Source: Pimelobacter simplex (GTDB lineage: Bacteria; Actinomycetota; Actinomycetes; Propionibacteriales; Nocardioidaceae). Taken from it: a stretch of DNA of 64,000 nt. Shown here one piece after another: positions 1 to 8,700 of the stretch. The first letter of the stretch is position 1; each line of letters begins with the position of its first letter. Under the pieces are notes generated by a model. The model did not search any database and had not been told where the DNA came from. It saw nothing but the letters and a program-made list of their open reading frames with translations. Both the position numbers and the translations under genes were made by a program. Where the stretch lies: contig NZ_CP096276.1 in NCBI RefSeq assembly GCF_024662235.1, positions 4,340,001 through 4,404,000 of the forward strand. Direction: 5' to 3'.

Positions 1-288
1 CAGCTGGCCGAAGACCCGCCGCCCCTCGGGCACCTGGACGATGCCGGCGCGGACGATCCGGTCGGCCCGGCTGCGGGTGAGGTCGAGGGCCTCGCCGTGC
101 GCGGTGCCGGCGACCACGCGGCCGCCCTGCCCACCGAGGATGCCCGACAGGGTGCGGAGCAGCGTCGTCTTGCCGGCACCGTTGTTGCCGAGCAGGGCGA
201 CGATCCGCCCGTCGTCCACCCGGAGGCTGACGTCGTGGAACACCTCGGCGGCGCCGTAGCGCACGGCGAGACCCTTGACCTCGATCAT
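1..288 (-). CDS. livF: Branched-chain amino acid-type ABC transporter ATP-binding protein, LivF-like (partial)
   Basis: Only the first 96 codons lie in the window; the gene runs off the left edge. The translation opens with MIEVKGLAVRYG and carries a Walker A loop GNNGAGKTT at about residues 34-42. The stretch IVQVPEGRRVFGQL at the edge is typical of LivF, the second ATPase of LIV/HAAT importers. It would hydrolyse ATP on the cytoplasmic face to drive uptake of amino acids or small carboxylates. It starts 8 bases after the stop of the substrate-binding lipoprotein gene on the same strand, so the two are probably one operon. LivG, LivH and LivM are not visible. Confidence 0.88.
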   Translation of the reverse strand, partial: MIEVKGLAVRYGAAEVFHDVSLRVDDGRIVALLGNNGAGKTTLLRTLSGILGGQGGRVVAGTAHGEALDLTRSRADRIVRAGIVQVPEGRRVFGQL

Positions 289-295
289 CACGGAC

Positions 296-1558
296 CTACT
301 TCACGTAGCCCTGCGCGTCGGCGTACGCCGCGGCGGCGTCGCTCTCCTCGGGACCGGCGACGATGACCGCGCCACCCTCGGCCTTCGGGTCCGGCTTGAG
401 GATGAAGCTCGCCAGCGACGGTGCCGCGCCGGGCGTCGAGTAGTCGAGGTCCACGCCGAGTCCGTCGGTCTCGATCTTGCCGACCTTGGCCATCGAGGCG
501 GTGATGCTCTGCGGCGTCAGGTCACCGTCGTCGCAGGCCTGCTGGAGTGCCTTGTGGAGCACGCCCGCCATCAGGTAGCCGGCCGCGACCGGCGCGGTGA
601 TCGGGCGGCCGTCGGCCTGCTTCTCCCAGGCGGCGAGCAGGTTCTGGACCGCCGGGGCGTCGGAGCTGAACGGCGCGCTGTTCGACGTGAGCACGACGTG
701 GTCGACGATCGCGTCCTTGGCGGCGCCCTGGACGTCGCCCTGCGAGAGGAGGTTCGTGGCGAGGATCGTGACGTCGTACCCGCTGGCAGAGGCGACGGAC
801 GCGGCCGAGACGGTCGGGCCGCCCGCCGTACCCATCACGATGACCTTGGCGCCCGCCCGCTTGAGGGTGTTGACCTGCGAGGTCGCATCGGTGGCGGTGC
901 TGTCGATCTTGGTGTGCTCGACCTTGAGCCCGAAGTGCTCGGCCGCGCCGTCGACGCCCTTGGTGACCGCCTCGCCGATGCCGTTGGGGTAGGCGATGAC
1001 GCCGATGGTGTCGCCCTTCGCGAGCGTGCCCTCGTCGACCAGGTGGCTGATCCCGTTGACCGCCTCGACGTCGTAGGGCGTGCCGGGCATGAACGCCTGG
1101 TGGACCGCGAGCAGCAGCGGGTCGTAGGAGCCGGCCATGACGGCCAGGCCGTCCTTCTTGAGCCGGCTCTCGAGCGTGATCGCGTCGGTGCCGGGCGAGA
1201 GGTTGGCGACGGCCGCGACGTCACCGCTGAGACCGGTGTACTGCGTCATCGTCTCCTGCGAGTTGTACTTGTTGTCGCGGGCCTCGATGGCCACCTGGCG
1301 CTCGCAGACGCCGCCGTCGGCGTTGACCTTGTCGAAGTAGAGCTTTACGCCGGCCACGCCGTCCTGGCCGAGACCGCCGATCGGGCCGCTGAGCGGGACG
1401 AGCGCGGCCAGCGTGATGCTGTCCTTGGTGACGCCGGCGCCCATCTTCACGCCGTCGGCGCCGACGCCACCGGAGGCCTCGTCGGCTTTGGACGAGCAGG
1501 CCGAGACCGCCAGGCCCAGGGCGAGCGCGGGGGCGACGGCTTTCACGAACGTTTTCAT
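296..1558 (-). CDS. ABC transporter substrate-binding lipoprotein, LivK/Peripla_BP_6 family
   Basis: A 420-aa extracytoplasmic solute receptor of the branched-chain amino acid (type I periplasmic-binding) family. The chosen start (MKTFVKAVAP) gives a classic lipoprotein signal, a hydrophobic stretch ending in LAVSAC with the lipidated Cys at residue 21. A longer reading frame upstream lacks signal character. The body shows ITLAALVPLSGPIGGLGQDG and YNSQETMTQYTGL, typical of this family. It lies directly upstream of a livF-like ATPase, so it is the receptor of that importer. The ligand cannot be told from sequence; members bind amino acids, amides, urea or aromatic acids. Confidence 0.88.
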   Translation of the reverse strand: MKTFVKAVAPALALGLAVSACSSKADEASGGVGADGVKMGAGVTKDSITLAALVPLSGPIGGLGQDGVAGVKLYFDKVNADGGVCERQVAIEARDNKYNSQETMTQYTGLSGDVAAVANLSPGTDAITLESRLKKDGLAVMAGSYDPLLLAVHQAFMPGTPYDVEAVNGISHLVDEGTLAKGDTIGVIAYPNGIGEAVTKGVDGAAEHFGLKVEHTKIDSTATDATSQVNTLKRAGAKVIVMGTAGGPTVSAASVASASGYDVTILATNLLSQGDVQGAAKDAIVDHVVLTSNSAPFSSDAPAVQNLLAAWEKQADGRPITAPVAAGYLMAGVLHKALQQACDDGDLTPQSITASMAKVGKIETDGLGVDLDYSTPGAAPSLASFILKPDPKAEGGAVIVAGPEESDAAAAYADAQGYVK

Positions 1559-1634
1559 GTGTTCTCCCAGGTACGACGGTGTGACAGGTGAGATGGGCTC
1601 GTCTGGCGCGCCCGGACCGCGCGCAGGACGCTTC

Positions 1635-2168
1635 TTAGGAGGGGCGGCGCTGGTTGACGGCACGGACGGCGATCAGCGCGGCGGCACCGGCCAGGCAGAC
1701 GGCGAGTGCCGCTGCCCCGGACCAGGCCGGCAGGTCGATCCCGAAGGCGGCGTCGAGCGACCAGCGCCCCGGGCCGACGAGGGCGAGTGTGGCGCCCGCG
1801 ATGCCGAAGGTGAGGGGCAGCTCGAAGCCGCGCTGGGCCGCCCAGACGCCGTACGGCCAGTGGACGGAGCAGGCGACGACCATCACCGCAGCGACGATCG
1901 CCCCGGCGAGCGGGGTGACCAGCCCGGCGATGAGCAGGACCGCGCCGACCGTCTCGGAGGCGGCGGCGATGACCACCATCGGCCGCCCCGGCCGGTAGCC
2001 GACCCGGTCGAAGATCGCGGCGGTCGCGGCGAGGCCGTCACCGCCGAGGCGGCCCAGGGACTTCTGCACCGCGTGGCCGAGGACGAGGAGCCCGACCGCG
2101 ACCCGCAGGACGAGGAGGCCGGCGTCCGCCGAGGCGCCCTCCTGCAGTACGTGCGCGACCAGCGCCAT
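1635..2168 (-). CDS. DoxX family membrane protein
   Basis: A 177-aa protein with four hydrophobic segments in the DoxX layout: LLVLRVAVGLLVLGHAVQKS near the N-terminus, then about 70-90, 95-115 and 150-170. The HAVQKSLGRLGGDG stretch after helix 1 matches the DoxX/SURF4-like pattern. Members sit in the cytoplasmic membrane, and some have been linked to thiosulfate oxidation or redox complexes; no specific role can be assigned here. It is followed after 76 bases by the substrate-binding lipoprotein gene on the same strand and has its own promoter-like sequence upstream. Confidence 0.8.
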   Translation of the reverse strand: MALVAHVLQEGASADAGLLVLRVAVGLLVLGHAVQKSLGRLGGDGLAATAAIFDRVGYRPGRPMVVIAAASETVGAVLLIAGLVTPLAGAIVAAVMVVACSVHWPYGVWAAQRGFELPLTFGIAGATLALVGPGRWSLDAAFGIDLPAWSGAAALAVCLAGAAALIAVRAVNQRRPS

Positions 2169-2208
2169 CCCTCGACCTCATTTACGAATCTGATTTCAGG
2201 TTTAGGTA

Positions 2209-2238
2209 TGTATATGACGCACGTCACGGCTGCGTCAA
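2209..2238 (-). promoter_or_regulatory. Promoter of the DoxX gene with a palindrome in the spacer
   Basis: On the minus strand a TTGACG -35 box (2238-2233) and a TATACA -10 box (2214-2209) are separated by 18 bases. The spacer contains the palindrome TGACGCACGTCA (2215-2226), a plausible repressor site. The surrounding 60 bases are AT-rich for this genome. The boxes are seen directly; operator function is inferred. Confidence 0.5.
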
Positions 2239-2258
2239 GGTCCGGACCAAAAGAAGAT

Positions 2259-2283
2259 GGGCCCCCGCCGGAAGCGGGGGCCC
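2259..2283 (-). terminator. Rho-independent-type terminator after the GH18 gene
   Basis: A perfect 10-bp inverted repeat, GGGCCCCCGC and its complement, with a 5-base loop lies 28 bases after the GH18 stop. Reading along the minus strand it is followed by a short pyrimidine/T-rich run (cttctttt). Confidence 0.75.
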
Positions 2284-2311
2284 AAAGGTGCGGACCTAGA
2301 GAGGTGCTCGG

Positions 2312-4180
2312 TCAGCGGCGCAGGAAGGTACGCCCGATCGCGTCGAGGAGCGGGTTGCTGCCGTCGGGCAGTGCGCCGTAGTTGAGCGTCCAGACGATCG
2401 TCCCGCCCGCTCCCCCGGCGGCGACGTAGTCCGCCTTGGCCGCGATGGACTCCTCGTCCTCGTAGGACAGGAAGCCCGCGGGGTTGCGCGGCGGCAGACC
2501 CGGCTCGGTGGGCGGCACGTAGCCGCCGCCCCCGTAGGTGCGGTACGTCGACGAGGCGTCGGCGTCGAAGCGCCGGGTGCCGTGGTCGAGGTAGCCCATC
2601 TCGACCAACCGCGTGTACGACAGCGCGACGTCGTTGGTCTCGTAGATCTCGTTGGTCTCGGTGGACTGGCGCGGTCCGGTCACGTTGGGGCCGAAGTAGA
2701 TGCCGTAGAGGCCGATCCCCAGGCCGATCTTGTCGCGCGGCGCGCCGGTCGCGACGTACGCGTCGATGCTGCTGTCGATGCTGACCGGCGTGGCCGGCGA
2801 CTCGTCGTCCAGCGCGCCGGAGAACCAGGAGCTCCAGCCGTCGCGGTTCCACGTCGTACCGATGCCGTAGGACATGAGGTTGTACTGGTCGACCAGCCAC
2901 GTCATCTCCGCCTGCCAGGCGTCGACCTTGCCGCCGGGCTGCAGGTGGTTGGTGTTGACCGGGTAGCCGGGGAAGGTGATCAGGCCGGGCTGCGCGGCGT
3001 ACCGCGGGCGGGTGGCCATCTCGGCCCGGACCTCGACGACGAGGGCGCTGAGCCGTCGGACCGCTTCATCGCGCGAGATCCGGACGCCGCACTCCCAGGC
3101 CTCGCCGCCGAGGCAGTTCTCCCAGTCGACGTCGACGCCGTCGTAGTCGTGCGCCACGAGGTAGTCGACGAGGTTGCGCACGAACACCGGGCGCACCGCA
3201 TCGGTCGTCGAAGCCACGAACCCACGGCCGTCGAAGCCGTCGCCGCCGAGCATCAGCAGCGCCTTGGCGCCCGCCGCGTGCGCCCGGTCGACGAGGTAGT
3301 CCTCGACCGTCGTCCCCGGGTACGGCGACGCGGCCGGGTCGTGCGCGGAGCCGGCGCCAGGCACGACGGCTCCCGGGACACCGTCGAGCGAGCCGCCGCC
3401 GGGCGCGACCCGGCCGAACACGAAGTGCGACAGGTCGCTCATGTCGACCTCGTGGGGCGCGTACTCCTGGTCCCAGAACCAGCCCGCGTAGTAGCCGGTC
3501 ACCCACGGCTTCGCGGACCGCGCAAGGAGCGCGACCGTGGTCGTCGCCGCGGACGCGCCCGTGGCCTGGACCCGGTAGGTCGTCGTCGCCTCGGGCGTGA
3601 CCAGGAAGCTCGCCCGGCCGGTGCGGTTCTCGACCGCCGTGCCCAGCGTGTGCCAGTGACCGTCGGCCTCGCGCCGCTGGAAGACCACCGTGGCCCCCGG
3701 CCGCGCGGGTCGGCTGGTCGCGGTGAGCGGGACCCGGGTGTGCGCCGTGGTGGCGACGGGCGCGGACGCGGTCGTCGTACGGACGCCGGGGCGCACCCGC
3801 ACGAGGACCGGACGCGAGGTGCGCTCGCCGACGCGGACCCGGAACCGGGTCTGCTCCGGCACGCGCACCCGCAGCACGAACCGCCCCACGCGGTTCGCCC
3901 TCACCTGCTGGTCGCGCACCCATCGCCCCGCCTGCTCCCGCTCGAGCTCGACGAGGGGGCGGGCGGACGTCGTACGGGTGCGGCCGCGGAGGATGACGAC
4001 CGCCCCCGGTACGACGGGGCCCGCCGGGCCGGTGAGGTCCGGCGCCGGCGGGCGCTGTGCCGACGCCGTCATCGGCGTCCCCAGGACGAGCAGGAGGCTC
4101 GCGACCAGCGCGAGCACCCCGGTCGCGACCATGGGGACGCGGGGGCTAGGGAGAGCGAGACGGCGTGGCACGGGCTCCAC
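2312..4180 (-). CDS. Secreted glycoside hydrolase family 18 protein (chitinase-like)
   Basis: A 622-aa exported protein. A signal peptide (two Arg, then a hydrophobic core VATGVLALVASLLLVLG, cleavage after ASA) is followed by two beta-rich modules (about 45-130 and 130-220) of immunoglobulin or fibronectin style. A GH18 barrel begins at about 225 (PWVTGYYAGWFWDQEY). The catalytic signature DGVDVDWE is intact at 347-354, with E354 as the acid/base, so hydrolysis of beta-1,4-GlcNAc polymers or a related glycan is expected. The start used is a GTG; an ATG 16 codons later would also keep the signal. Single gene with its own terminator. The substrate (chitin, peptidoglycan-like or N-glycan) is not resolved. 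Confidence 0.88.
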   Translation of the reverse strand: MEPVPRRLALPSPRVPMVATGVLALVASLLLVLGTPMTASAQRPPAPDLTGPAGPVVPGAVVILRGRTRTTSARPLVELEREQAGRWVRDQQVRANRVGRFVLRVRVPEQTRFRVRVGERTSRPVLVRVRPGVRTTTASAPVATTAHTRVPLTATSRPARPGATVVFQRREADGHWHTLGTAVENRTGRASFLVTPEATTTYRVQATGASAATTTVALLARSAKPWVTGYYAGWFWDQEYAPHEVDMSDLSHFVFGRVAPGGGSLDGVPGAVVPGAGSAHDPAASPYPGTTVEDYLVDRAHAAGAKALLMLGGDGFDGRGFVASTTDAVRPVFVRNLVDYLVAHDYDGVDVDWENCLGGEAWECGVRISRDEAVRRLSALVVEVRAEMATRPRYAAQPGLITFPGYPVNTNHLQPGGKVDAWQAEMTWLVDQYNLMSYGIGTTWNRDGWSSWFSGALDDESPATPVSIDSSIDAYVATGAPRDKIGLGIGLYGIYFGPNVTGPRQSTETNEIYETNDVALSYTRLVEMGYLDHGTRRFDADASSTYRTYGGGGYVPPTEPGLPPRNPAGFLSYEDEESIAAKADYVAAGGAGGTIVWTLNYGALPDGSNPLLDAIGRTFLRR

Positions 4181-4225
4181 AGTGGGGTGCCCGGTGACCC
4201 GGGTACCAGGGGCAACCGCCCCGGA

Positions 4226-5575
4226 TCACCGGGACTCGGGGTCCCGGCGCCGACGGTTCCGTCGTACCCGGGTGACGCCGACCAGGCGCGGTCCGGCGAG
4301 CCGCGCCTCGACCCGTCGGGCCTCGCGCATGACCGGCTGGGCGACGTACTCGCCGAGGATGACGCCGGACGCGAGCGCGATGGCGATCGAGGCGGCGGTG
4401 ACCATCGCGAGGAGGCCCTGGGCGGCTTGCTGGCCGCCCTCCTCGCCGAGCAGGAAGAGGCCGCGGTAGATCGACAGGCCGGGCAGCATCGGCACGACCG
4501 CCGACACCACGACCACCAGCGGCGGCACCCGGAACTGGCGGCCGACCGTGTAGCCGAACAGGCCGATCACGAACGCCGACAGCCCGACCGCCCAGGTGCG
4601 GCCGAAACCGGCCTCGCCCATGATCTCGGTCGCGGCGAGCGCCGTACCTCCGAGGAGGCCGACGGGCAGCAGGGTCCGCAGCGGCGCGTACGACGCGAAC
4701 GCGAACGCCGCCGCCGCGATCGCCCCACCGACCCCGACCGCACTCACCCCCACGAGGTCGAAGCGCGGCAACGTCAGCCGCGGCACCTCCAACCCCACCG
4801 CCGCGCACAACGACAACCCGCCACTGACCCCCGCGATGATGCCCGCCGTGGCCAGCACCGCCTCGAGGATGCGGGCCCCACCGGTCACGAAGAAGCCCGA
4901 CAGCGCATCCTGGATCGCCCCCATGAACCCGATGCCCGCCAGCAGCATGATGATGTTGGCCGTCACGACCAACGACGCGTTGAGGTGCAGCCACGGCTCG
5001 GCCAACCGCGTACCGAGCGCCGCCAGCACCGTCGCGACCACCCCACCCGCCACCTGCTGGTAGAAGAGCGGCAGCCGCCGCCGCGTCATCAGCAACTGGA
5101 GCCGGTCGATGCAGATCGCCGCCAGCATCGCCACCAGCACCACCACCAGGTTGCCGCCGAGCTGCAGCCCGACGCCCGCACACATCAGCCCCCACCCGAG
5201 CGTCGCCGCCCACCGCGGCCGCGCGTGCCCCGACGACACGATCTGCGCCAGCCGGTTGCGCGCCTCCTCGAGATCGACGTGCCCCGCGACGACGTCCCGA
5301 ACCAGGTGATCGACCCGGGTCAGGTCCTCGTAGTCGATCTCCCGCTGCGTCACCTGCCGGATCTGCACCACCGGCGCCTCATCGGCCCCCTGCTGGACGC
5401 TCATCGCCAGCGACGTGAACGTCACGTCCACCTGGGTGTGCCGGATGCCGAGCGACCGGGCGACGGCGCGCATGGTGGCGACGACGTCCGGTGCGCCGGC
5501 GCCGGAGGAGAGCAGGACCTCGCCGACCTTGAGGCAGAGGTCGAGCGTGCGGTGGAGAGTCCGCAGGTCGTCCAT
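4226..5575 (-). CDS. Threonine/serine exporter family protein (ThrE type)
   Basis: A 449-aa integral membrane protein. The N-terminal 110 residues are soluble (LCLKVGEVLLSSGAGAPDV, the ThrE/DUF1212 start), followed by about ten hydrophobic segments forming the fused ThrE plus ThrE_2 (DUF3815) halves. ThrE of Corynebacterium glutamicum exports threonine and serine with the proton motive force; this length and fused layout match it. It stands alone, with a basic C-terminal tail (RRNRRRRDPESR). Substrate is taken from the family, not shown here. Confidence 0.85.
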   Translation of the reverse strand: MDDLRTLHRTLDLCLKVGEVLLSSGAGAPDVVATMRAVARSLGIRHTQVDVTFTSLAMSVQQGADEAPVVQIRQVTQREIDYEDLTRVDHLVRDVVAGHVDLEEARNRLAQIVSSGHARPRWAATLGWGLMCAGVGLQLGGNLVVVLVAMLAAICIDRLQLLMTRRRLPLFYQQVAGGVVATVLAALGTRLAEPWLHLNASLVVTANIIMLLAGIGFMGAIQDALSGFFVTGGARILEAVLATAGIIAGVSGGLSLCAAVGLEVPRLTLPRFDLVGVSAVGVGGAIAAAAFAFASYAPLRTLLPVGLLGGTALAATEIMGEAGFGRTWAVGLSAFVIGLFGYTVGRQFRVPPLVVVVSAVVPMLPGLSIYRGLFLLGEEGGQQAAQGLLAMVTAASIAIALASGVILGEYVAQPVMREARRVEARLAGPRLVGVTRVRRNRRRRDPESR

Positions 5576-5719
5576 GGGGACATGGTTTCAGGTCGGGGCG
5601 GAGGACCGTGCCTGCTGGGCCGTATCCGGTCCGGCCCAGCCAGCATCGGACAATTCGAGAAGGGCATTCTCTCTGTTAGTTCTAGCCGCATTTCTTCTGG
5701 ATTCGACTAGCATTTTCTC

Positions 5720-6181
5720 GTGAGATCCGCGCGAAATGGAGTTCGTCGGGCACAGCAGACCCTGGCTGACGCAGCACGGCGCTCCTGGGGCGATATCCCG
5801 CGGCGCTCGCGCACGGTCGTGTTTGTCGCCGTCCTCGTGCGCCACCATGACGAGATCCTCGCGGTCAGGTCGCGCGGGGGGCGTCTCGTCGCGCCCGGCG
5901 AGTACCTATGCGGCGGCCAGCTGCCGATGGACGTCACGATGGTTCAGTTCGTCCGTCATACCGGCGTTCGACTCTCGAGCGCGCGCATCGAGACCCTCGT
6001 CTCAGATGCGTTCTACCGCGAAGTCGTCATCGGCGTCAGCGGCACCCTCTCCGACGCAGCGATTGCCGCCATCGGAAGCGATTCCAGAGCTCTATGGGTC
6101 GATCGTGACGAGCTCATCGCGATCGACCGCCACGCCGCCGCGGCGTTGAACGTTCCTCGGAGGTCGTGGCCGGCGGCCTGA
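5720..6181 (+). CDS. Degenerate Nudix-fold-like protein, function unknown
   Basis: A 153-aa protein read from a GTG. The middle (VVFVAVLVRHHDEILAVRSR, then LVAPGEYLCGGQLP and FVRHTGVRL) follows the Nudix hydrolase fold: a beta strand, a glycine turn where the Nudix box should begin, and the HTGV/ETGV-like end of the box. The catalytic Glu residues of GX5EX7REUXEEXGU are missing, so hydrolase activity is unlikely; a sensor or structural role is possible. It is transcribed toward the unknown 216-aa gene and overlaps its 3' end by 68 bases. Local base composition is lower in G+C than the flanking operons. Both the gene call and the fold are tentative. Confidence 0.5.
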   Translation: MRSARNGVRRAQQTLADAARRSWGDIPRRSRTVVFVAVLVRHHDEILAVRSRGGRLVAPGEYLCGGQLPMDVTMVQFVRHTGVRLSSARIETLVSDAFYREVVIGVSGTLSDAAIAAIGSDSRALWVDRDELIAIDRHAAAALNVPRRSWPAA

Positions 6182-6764
6182 GCTCGTCGTCTCTGGTCGC
6201 GCCCACGGGCACCGGCGACATGTACCGCGCCAACGGTCCGCGGGTCACGTCATCGGCAATCTCACGGGCGCAGATCGCAAGATCAGCCGGCGACAGATCG
6301 TCGGAGTACAGGATGATCGCGATCAACGCCGCGTACTCCTGTTCCTTCTGATCTGTCGTCGGGAGCACACTTCGCAGCGTGGACAGGAGCAACCTCACCC
6401 GTTGCGGGTAGAGGCTCCGACGCGCATCCGCGACACTCCGAAGGTTGCAGTCCCAAGCCAGGTCCCAAGCGACGTCGAGGAGATGCGGCGGAACGCTGAG
6501 ACCGCTGAGCGCGACCTGCTCGGAGAAGGTCGCGGGGTCCAGCAAGGCATTGTCCTTGCTCACCGGGATGGAGCGCCGCACCGACTTCTCTTTGGCAACC
6601 GCGTCGTCATCCAGTGACCCGAGCTCGAAGATCTCGGCCACGCCGCTGACGTAGATGCCCGCGTCGACCGCAACCTGGGGCATCAGGAGCGGCGCCATGT
6701 CAGGAAAAGTCCAAGCTGCTGGGCCGCCGCCGTCGCGGGCGGCAGGATCCTCGTTCGCGGACAT
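6114..6764 (-). CDS. Unknown 216-aa protein, partner of the six-helix membrane protein
   Basis: I do not recognise this protein. The start MSANEDPAARD is fixed by a strong ribosome-binding site, AAGGAG 8 bases upstream of the ATG. A longer frame begins at an ATG overlapping the stop of the upstream gene (ATGA), so coupled initiation there is also possible. It has no signal peptide or membrane helix. Residues 90-170 look alpha-helical (LLDVAWDLAWDCNLRSV, RVRLLLSTLRSVLP, EYAALIAIILYSDDLS). The tail is Arg-rich and disordered (STPRRRGGRSR). It is the second gene of a two-gene operon, and the low local G+C and lack of recognisable relatives suggest accessory DNA. Confidence 0.65.
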   Translation of the reverse strand: MSANEDPAARDGGGPAAWTFPDMAPLLMPQVAVDAGIYVSGVAEIFELGSLDDDAVAKEKSVRRSIPVSKDNALLDPATFSEQVALSGLSVPPHLLDVAWDLAWDCNLRSVADARRSLYPQRVRLLLSTLRSVLPTTDQKEQEYAALIAIILYSDDLSPADLAICAREIADDVTRGPLARYMSPVPVGATRDDELRPPATTSEERSTPRRRGGRSR

Positions 6765-6790
6765 CCGACCAGCTCCTTCCTCGGTGCCCA

Positions 6791-8503
6791 TCATGCACCC
6801 TGCCCCGTAGCGTGCGCCGGGCCTTCGAATATTCCGAGATCGCTGAGCGGGTTGCGTGAGACGAAGTGCCGATAGATCGCCACCCGCGAGAACCAGGAAA
6901 TGCTGCCGGCGATCGCTACCCACGACATTCCGAGAATAAGAGCCAGCCATTGCCGGTACAGGGCGTGCTCGGAAATCTGATCGAACGGCACAGGATCGTG
7001 ACTCCCGGAGAAGAGGAACAGAACCGACGCACCAATCGCGAAGCCCAGGGTGGCCAGGGGCAGCATCCGCGAGACTGCCGCATAACAGTGCGGGGTCGCC
7101 AGCCCGAGTCCTAGCCAGGCTGACAGCGCTGCCGGGACGCTCAGGAGAATCGCGACCACGTCGGTCGACTCGACCACCGCACCCTCCACGAGGCGCGCGG
7201 TCGCGGCCAGGAGAGTCACGGCAACCCCGCCCCACGCGACCAGGGTGGCGGCCGCCACCTGACCAGGGGGGCGTTCGAAGAAGCTCGCCACGTAGTGCGC
7301 AGTCGACAGCCGGGCGTTGATTCCCAGACGGGCGTCACGATGCCCCGAGACGTAGAGGTGCGAGAACCGCTGGCCATTCCGAGGCGTGAGCTTGCAGGGC
7401 ACCTCGGTGCCGATCCAGTCACCCTTCGAGTCGATGAGGCGCTGAGCGGCGAGATAGGTCCCCTCGGGACCGAGCACCTCGAGGTGGTAGCTGCGCGCTC
7501 GGTTGCTCGATGCCAACGGGATGGAGATTCGCACGCTTCTCACCCCCAGCTGGGCCCGCACCCATTCGGAGAAGCGCTCTCGCCGACCCTGACCGTAGGA
7601 CAGGATCGGCACGATCCGGCGCTCGATCACGATCCGAACCAGCCGGCTACCAGCGAGGTCGTACTGGTGAGTTGCCCAGACAGGGTCGATCATCACGACG
7701 AGCGGCCGGGTACTGATCATCGCTTCGAGAAAGCCGCAGATGAGGTCGACCTTCTTGGCGTTCGCCTGAGTCTTGTGCGACTGAATCTCGGTGGTGATCA
7801 TCTGGCACAGATTCGTCGCTTCGGCTCGGTCATCCTCGCGATAGTCGGTCAAGCAGAGGAACCGGAGAATGTCCGCCTGCTGAAGAGCAATGGCGTGATG
7901 CACGATCGGGTCGAGGGTCTGAAGAAGCGTCCTGATCGCCATCCACGAGTGCGCGACGGTAGCCGCGTGCGAGAGAGGGGAGAGGGGACGCCCCTCGGGT
8001 CCTGACACGCCCAGGTAGTTGGTGAGCGTCGACTTCACCACCAGGTCGATCGGCACTGCCACCTGCGCCGCGCTCAGCTTCTTCGGGATGGCGATCAGCT
8101 GATCTCTGGACTGGCTGTAGGCACGCGACGTCGGATTGATCCGGTCGGACGCCCGGACGGTGTACCGATAGGGGTCGAGCGCCATCTGCAGGTAATAGGC
8201 AGCGGCGTCCGCAGACATCTCATCGCCCTCGACACGCATCCGCCGGACGAGACTCAGGGCGGGCGCAGACGGGACGGTCGGGCTCGGATGCCGAGGCGTG
8301 CGGCGCGTGTGGTCCCACAGCGTGAGGACCAGATAGGTGCCGCCCGCGAACCCGTTGACGGCTACGCCCACCACCAGGAGCGGCGCCGAAAGGTTGACCA
8401 GCGTGGTCCATGCCAGGACGGCAGCCGTGACGAGGCCGGTGCCGACCAGAAGCCAGAGGCGTATACCGAGGACACTCCGAGGAGACTTCGAACGACCGGA
8501 CAC
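6791..8503 (-). CDS. Unknown membrane protein with 2 + 4 helices and a large cytoplasmic middle
   Basis: I do not recognise this 570-aa protein. Two hydrophobic helices lie near the N-terminus (LWLLVGTGLVTAAVLAW and LLVVGVAVNGFAGGTYLVL). A soluble region of about 330 residues follows with no family motif I can name (e.g. SRDQLIAIPKKLSAAQVAV, NAKKVDLICGFLEAMI, RLVRIVIERRIVPILSYGQG). Four helices end the protein (about 400-560). The GTG start at 8503 is preferred over an upstream in-frame GTG because AGGAAGGTGA precedes it. Its stop overlaps an ATGATG from which the next gene could be translated. G+C is clearly lower than in neighbours: bases 7741-7800 contain 33 G/C of 60. Confidence 0.7.
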   Translation of the reverse strand: MSGRSKSPRSVLGIRLWLLVGTGLVTAAVLAWTTLVNLSAPLLVVGVAVNGFAGGTYLVLTLWDHTRRTPRHPSPTVPSAPALSLVRRMRVEGDEMSADAAAYYLQMALDPYRYTVRASDRINPTSRAYSQSRDQLIAIPKKLSAAQVAVPIDLVVKSTLTNYLGVSGPEGRPLSPLSHAATVAHSWMAIRTLLQTLDPIVHHAIALQQADILRFLCLTDYREDDRAEATNLCQMITTEIQSHKTQANAKKVDLICGFLEAMISTRPLVVMIDPVWATHQYDLAGSRLVRIVIERRIVPILSYGQGRRERFSEWVRAQLGVRSVRISIPLASSNRARSYHLEVLGPEGTYLAAQRLIDSKGDWIGTEVPCKLTPRNGQRFSHLYVSGHRDARLGINARLSTAHYVASFFERPPGQVAAATLVAWGGVAVTLLAATARLVEGAVVESTDVVAILLSVPAALSAWLGLGLATPHCYAAVSRMLPLATLGFAIGASVLFLFSGSHDPVPFDQISEHALYRQWLALILGMSWVAIAGSISWFSRVAIYRHFVSRNPLSDLGIFEGPAHATGQGA

Positions 8504-8657
8504 GTCACCTTCCTCAGCAGTCGGGCCGACGGGCACGACGCGCCGGCAGCCCCGACAGAATGCCCCCGTTCAACCAGAATTGCCAGGAAAACTTCCAGAC
8601 CAGACCCACGGCTGCACGCTCCATGGGCCGCCCACGGCACTGACGTCGGGAACGAGA

Positions 8658-8690
8658 AAGGGCCCCGAGCGCTAGTGACTCGGGGCCCTT
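8658..8690 (-). terminator. Terminator downstream of tRNA-Ser
   Basis: A perfect 12-bp inverted repeat (AAGGGCCCCGAG and complement) with a 9-base loop, starting 10 bases past the tRNA CCA end, followed on the minus strand by TCTCGTT. It separates the tRNA from the unknown membrane-protein operon. Confidence 0.75.
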
Positions 8691-8700
8691 CTCATGGTGC

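Noticed and set aside
275..1591. Long plus-strand open frame opposite the LivK-like gene
   Set aside because: Arg/Asp/Val-rich shadow of the minus-strand gene, without any domain; common in very high-G+C DNA.
2582..5710. 1042-codon plus-strand open frame across the GH18 and ThrE genes
   Set aside because: It spans two recognised genes on the other strand and is low complexity (Arg, Asp, His); a mirror of codon bias.
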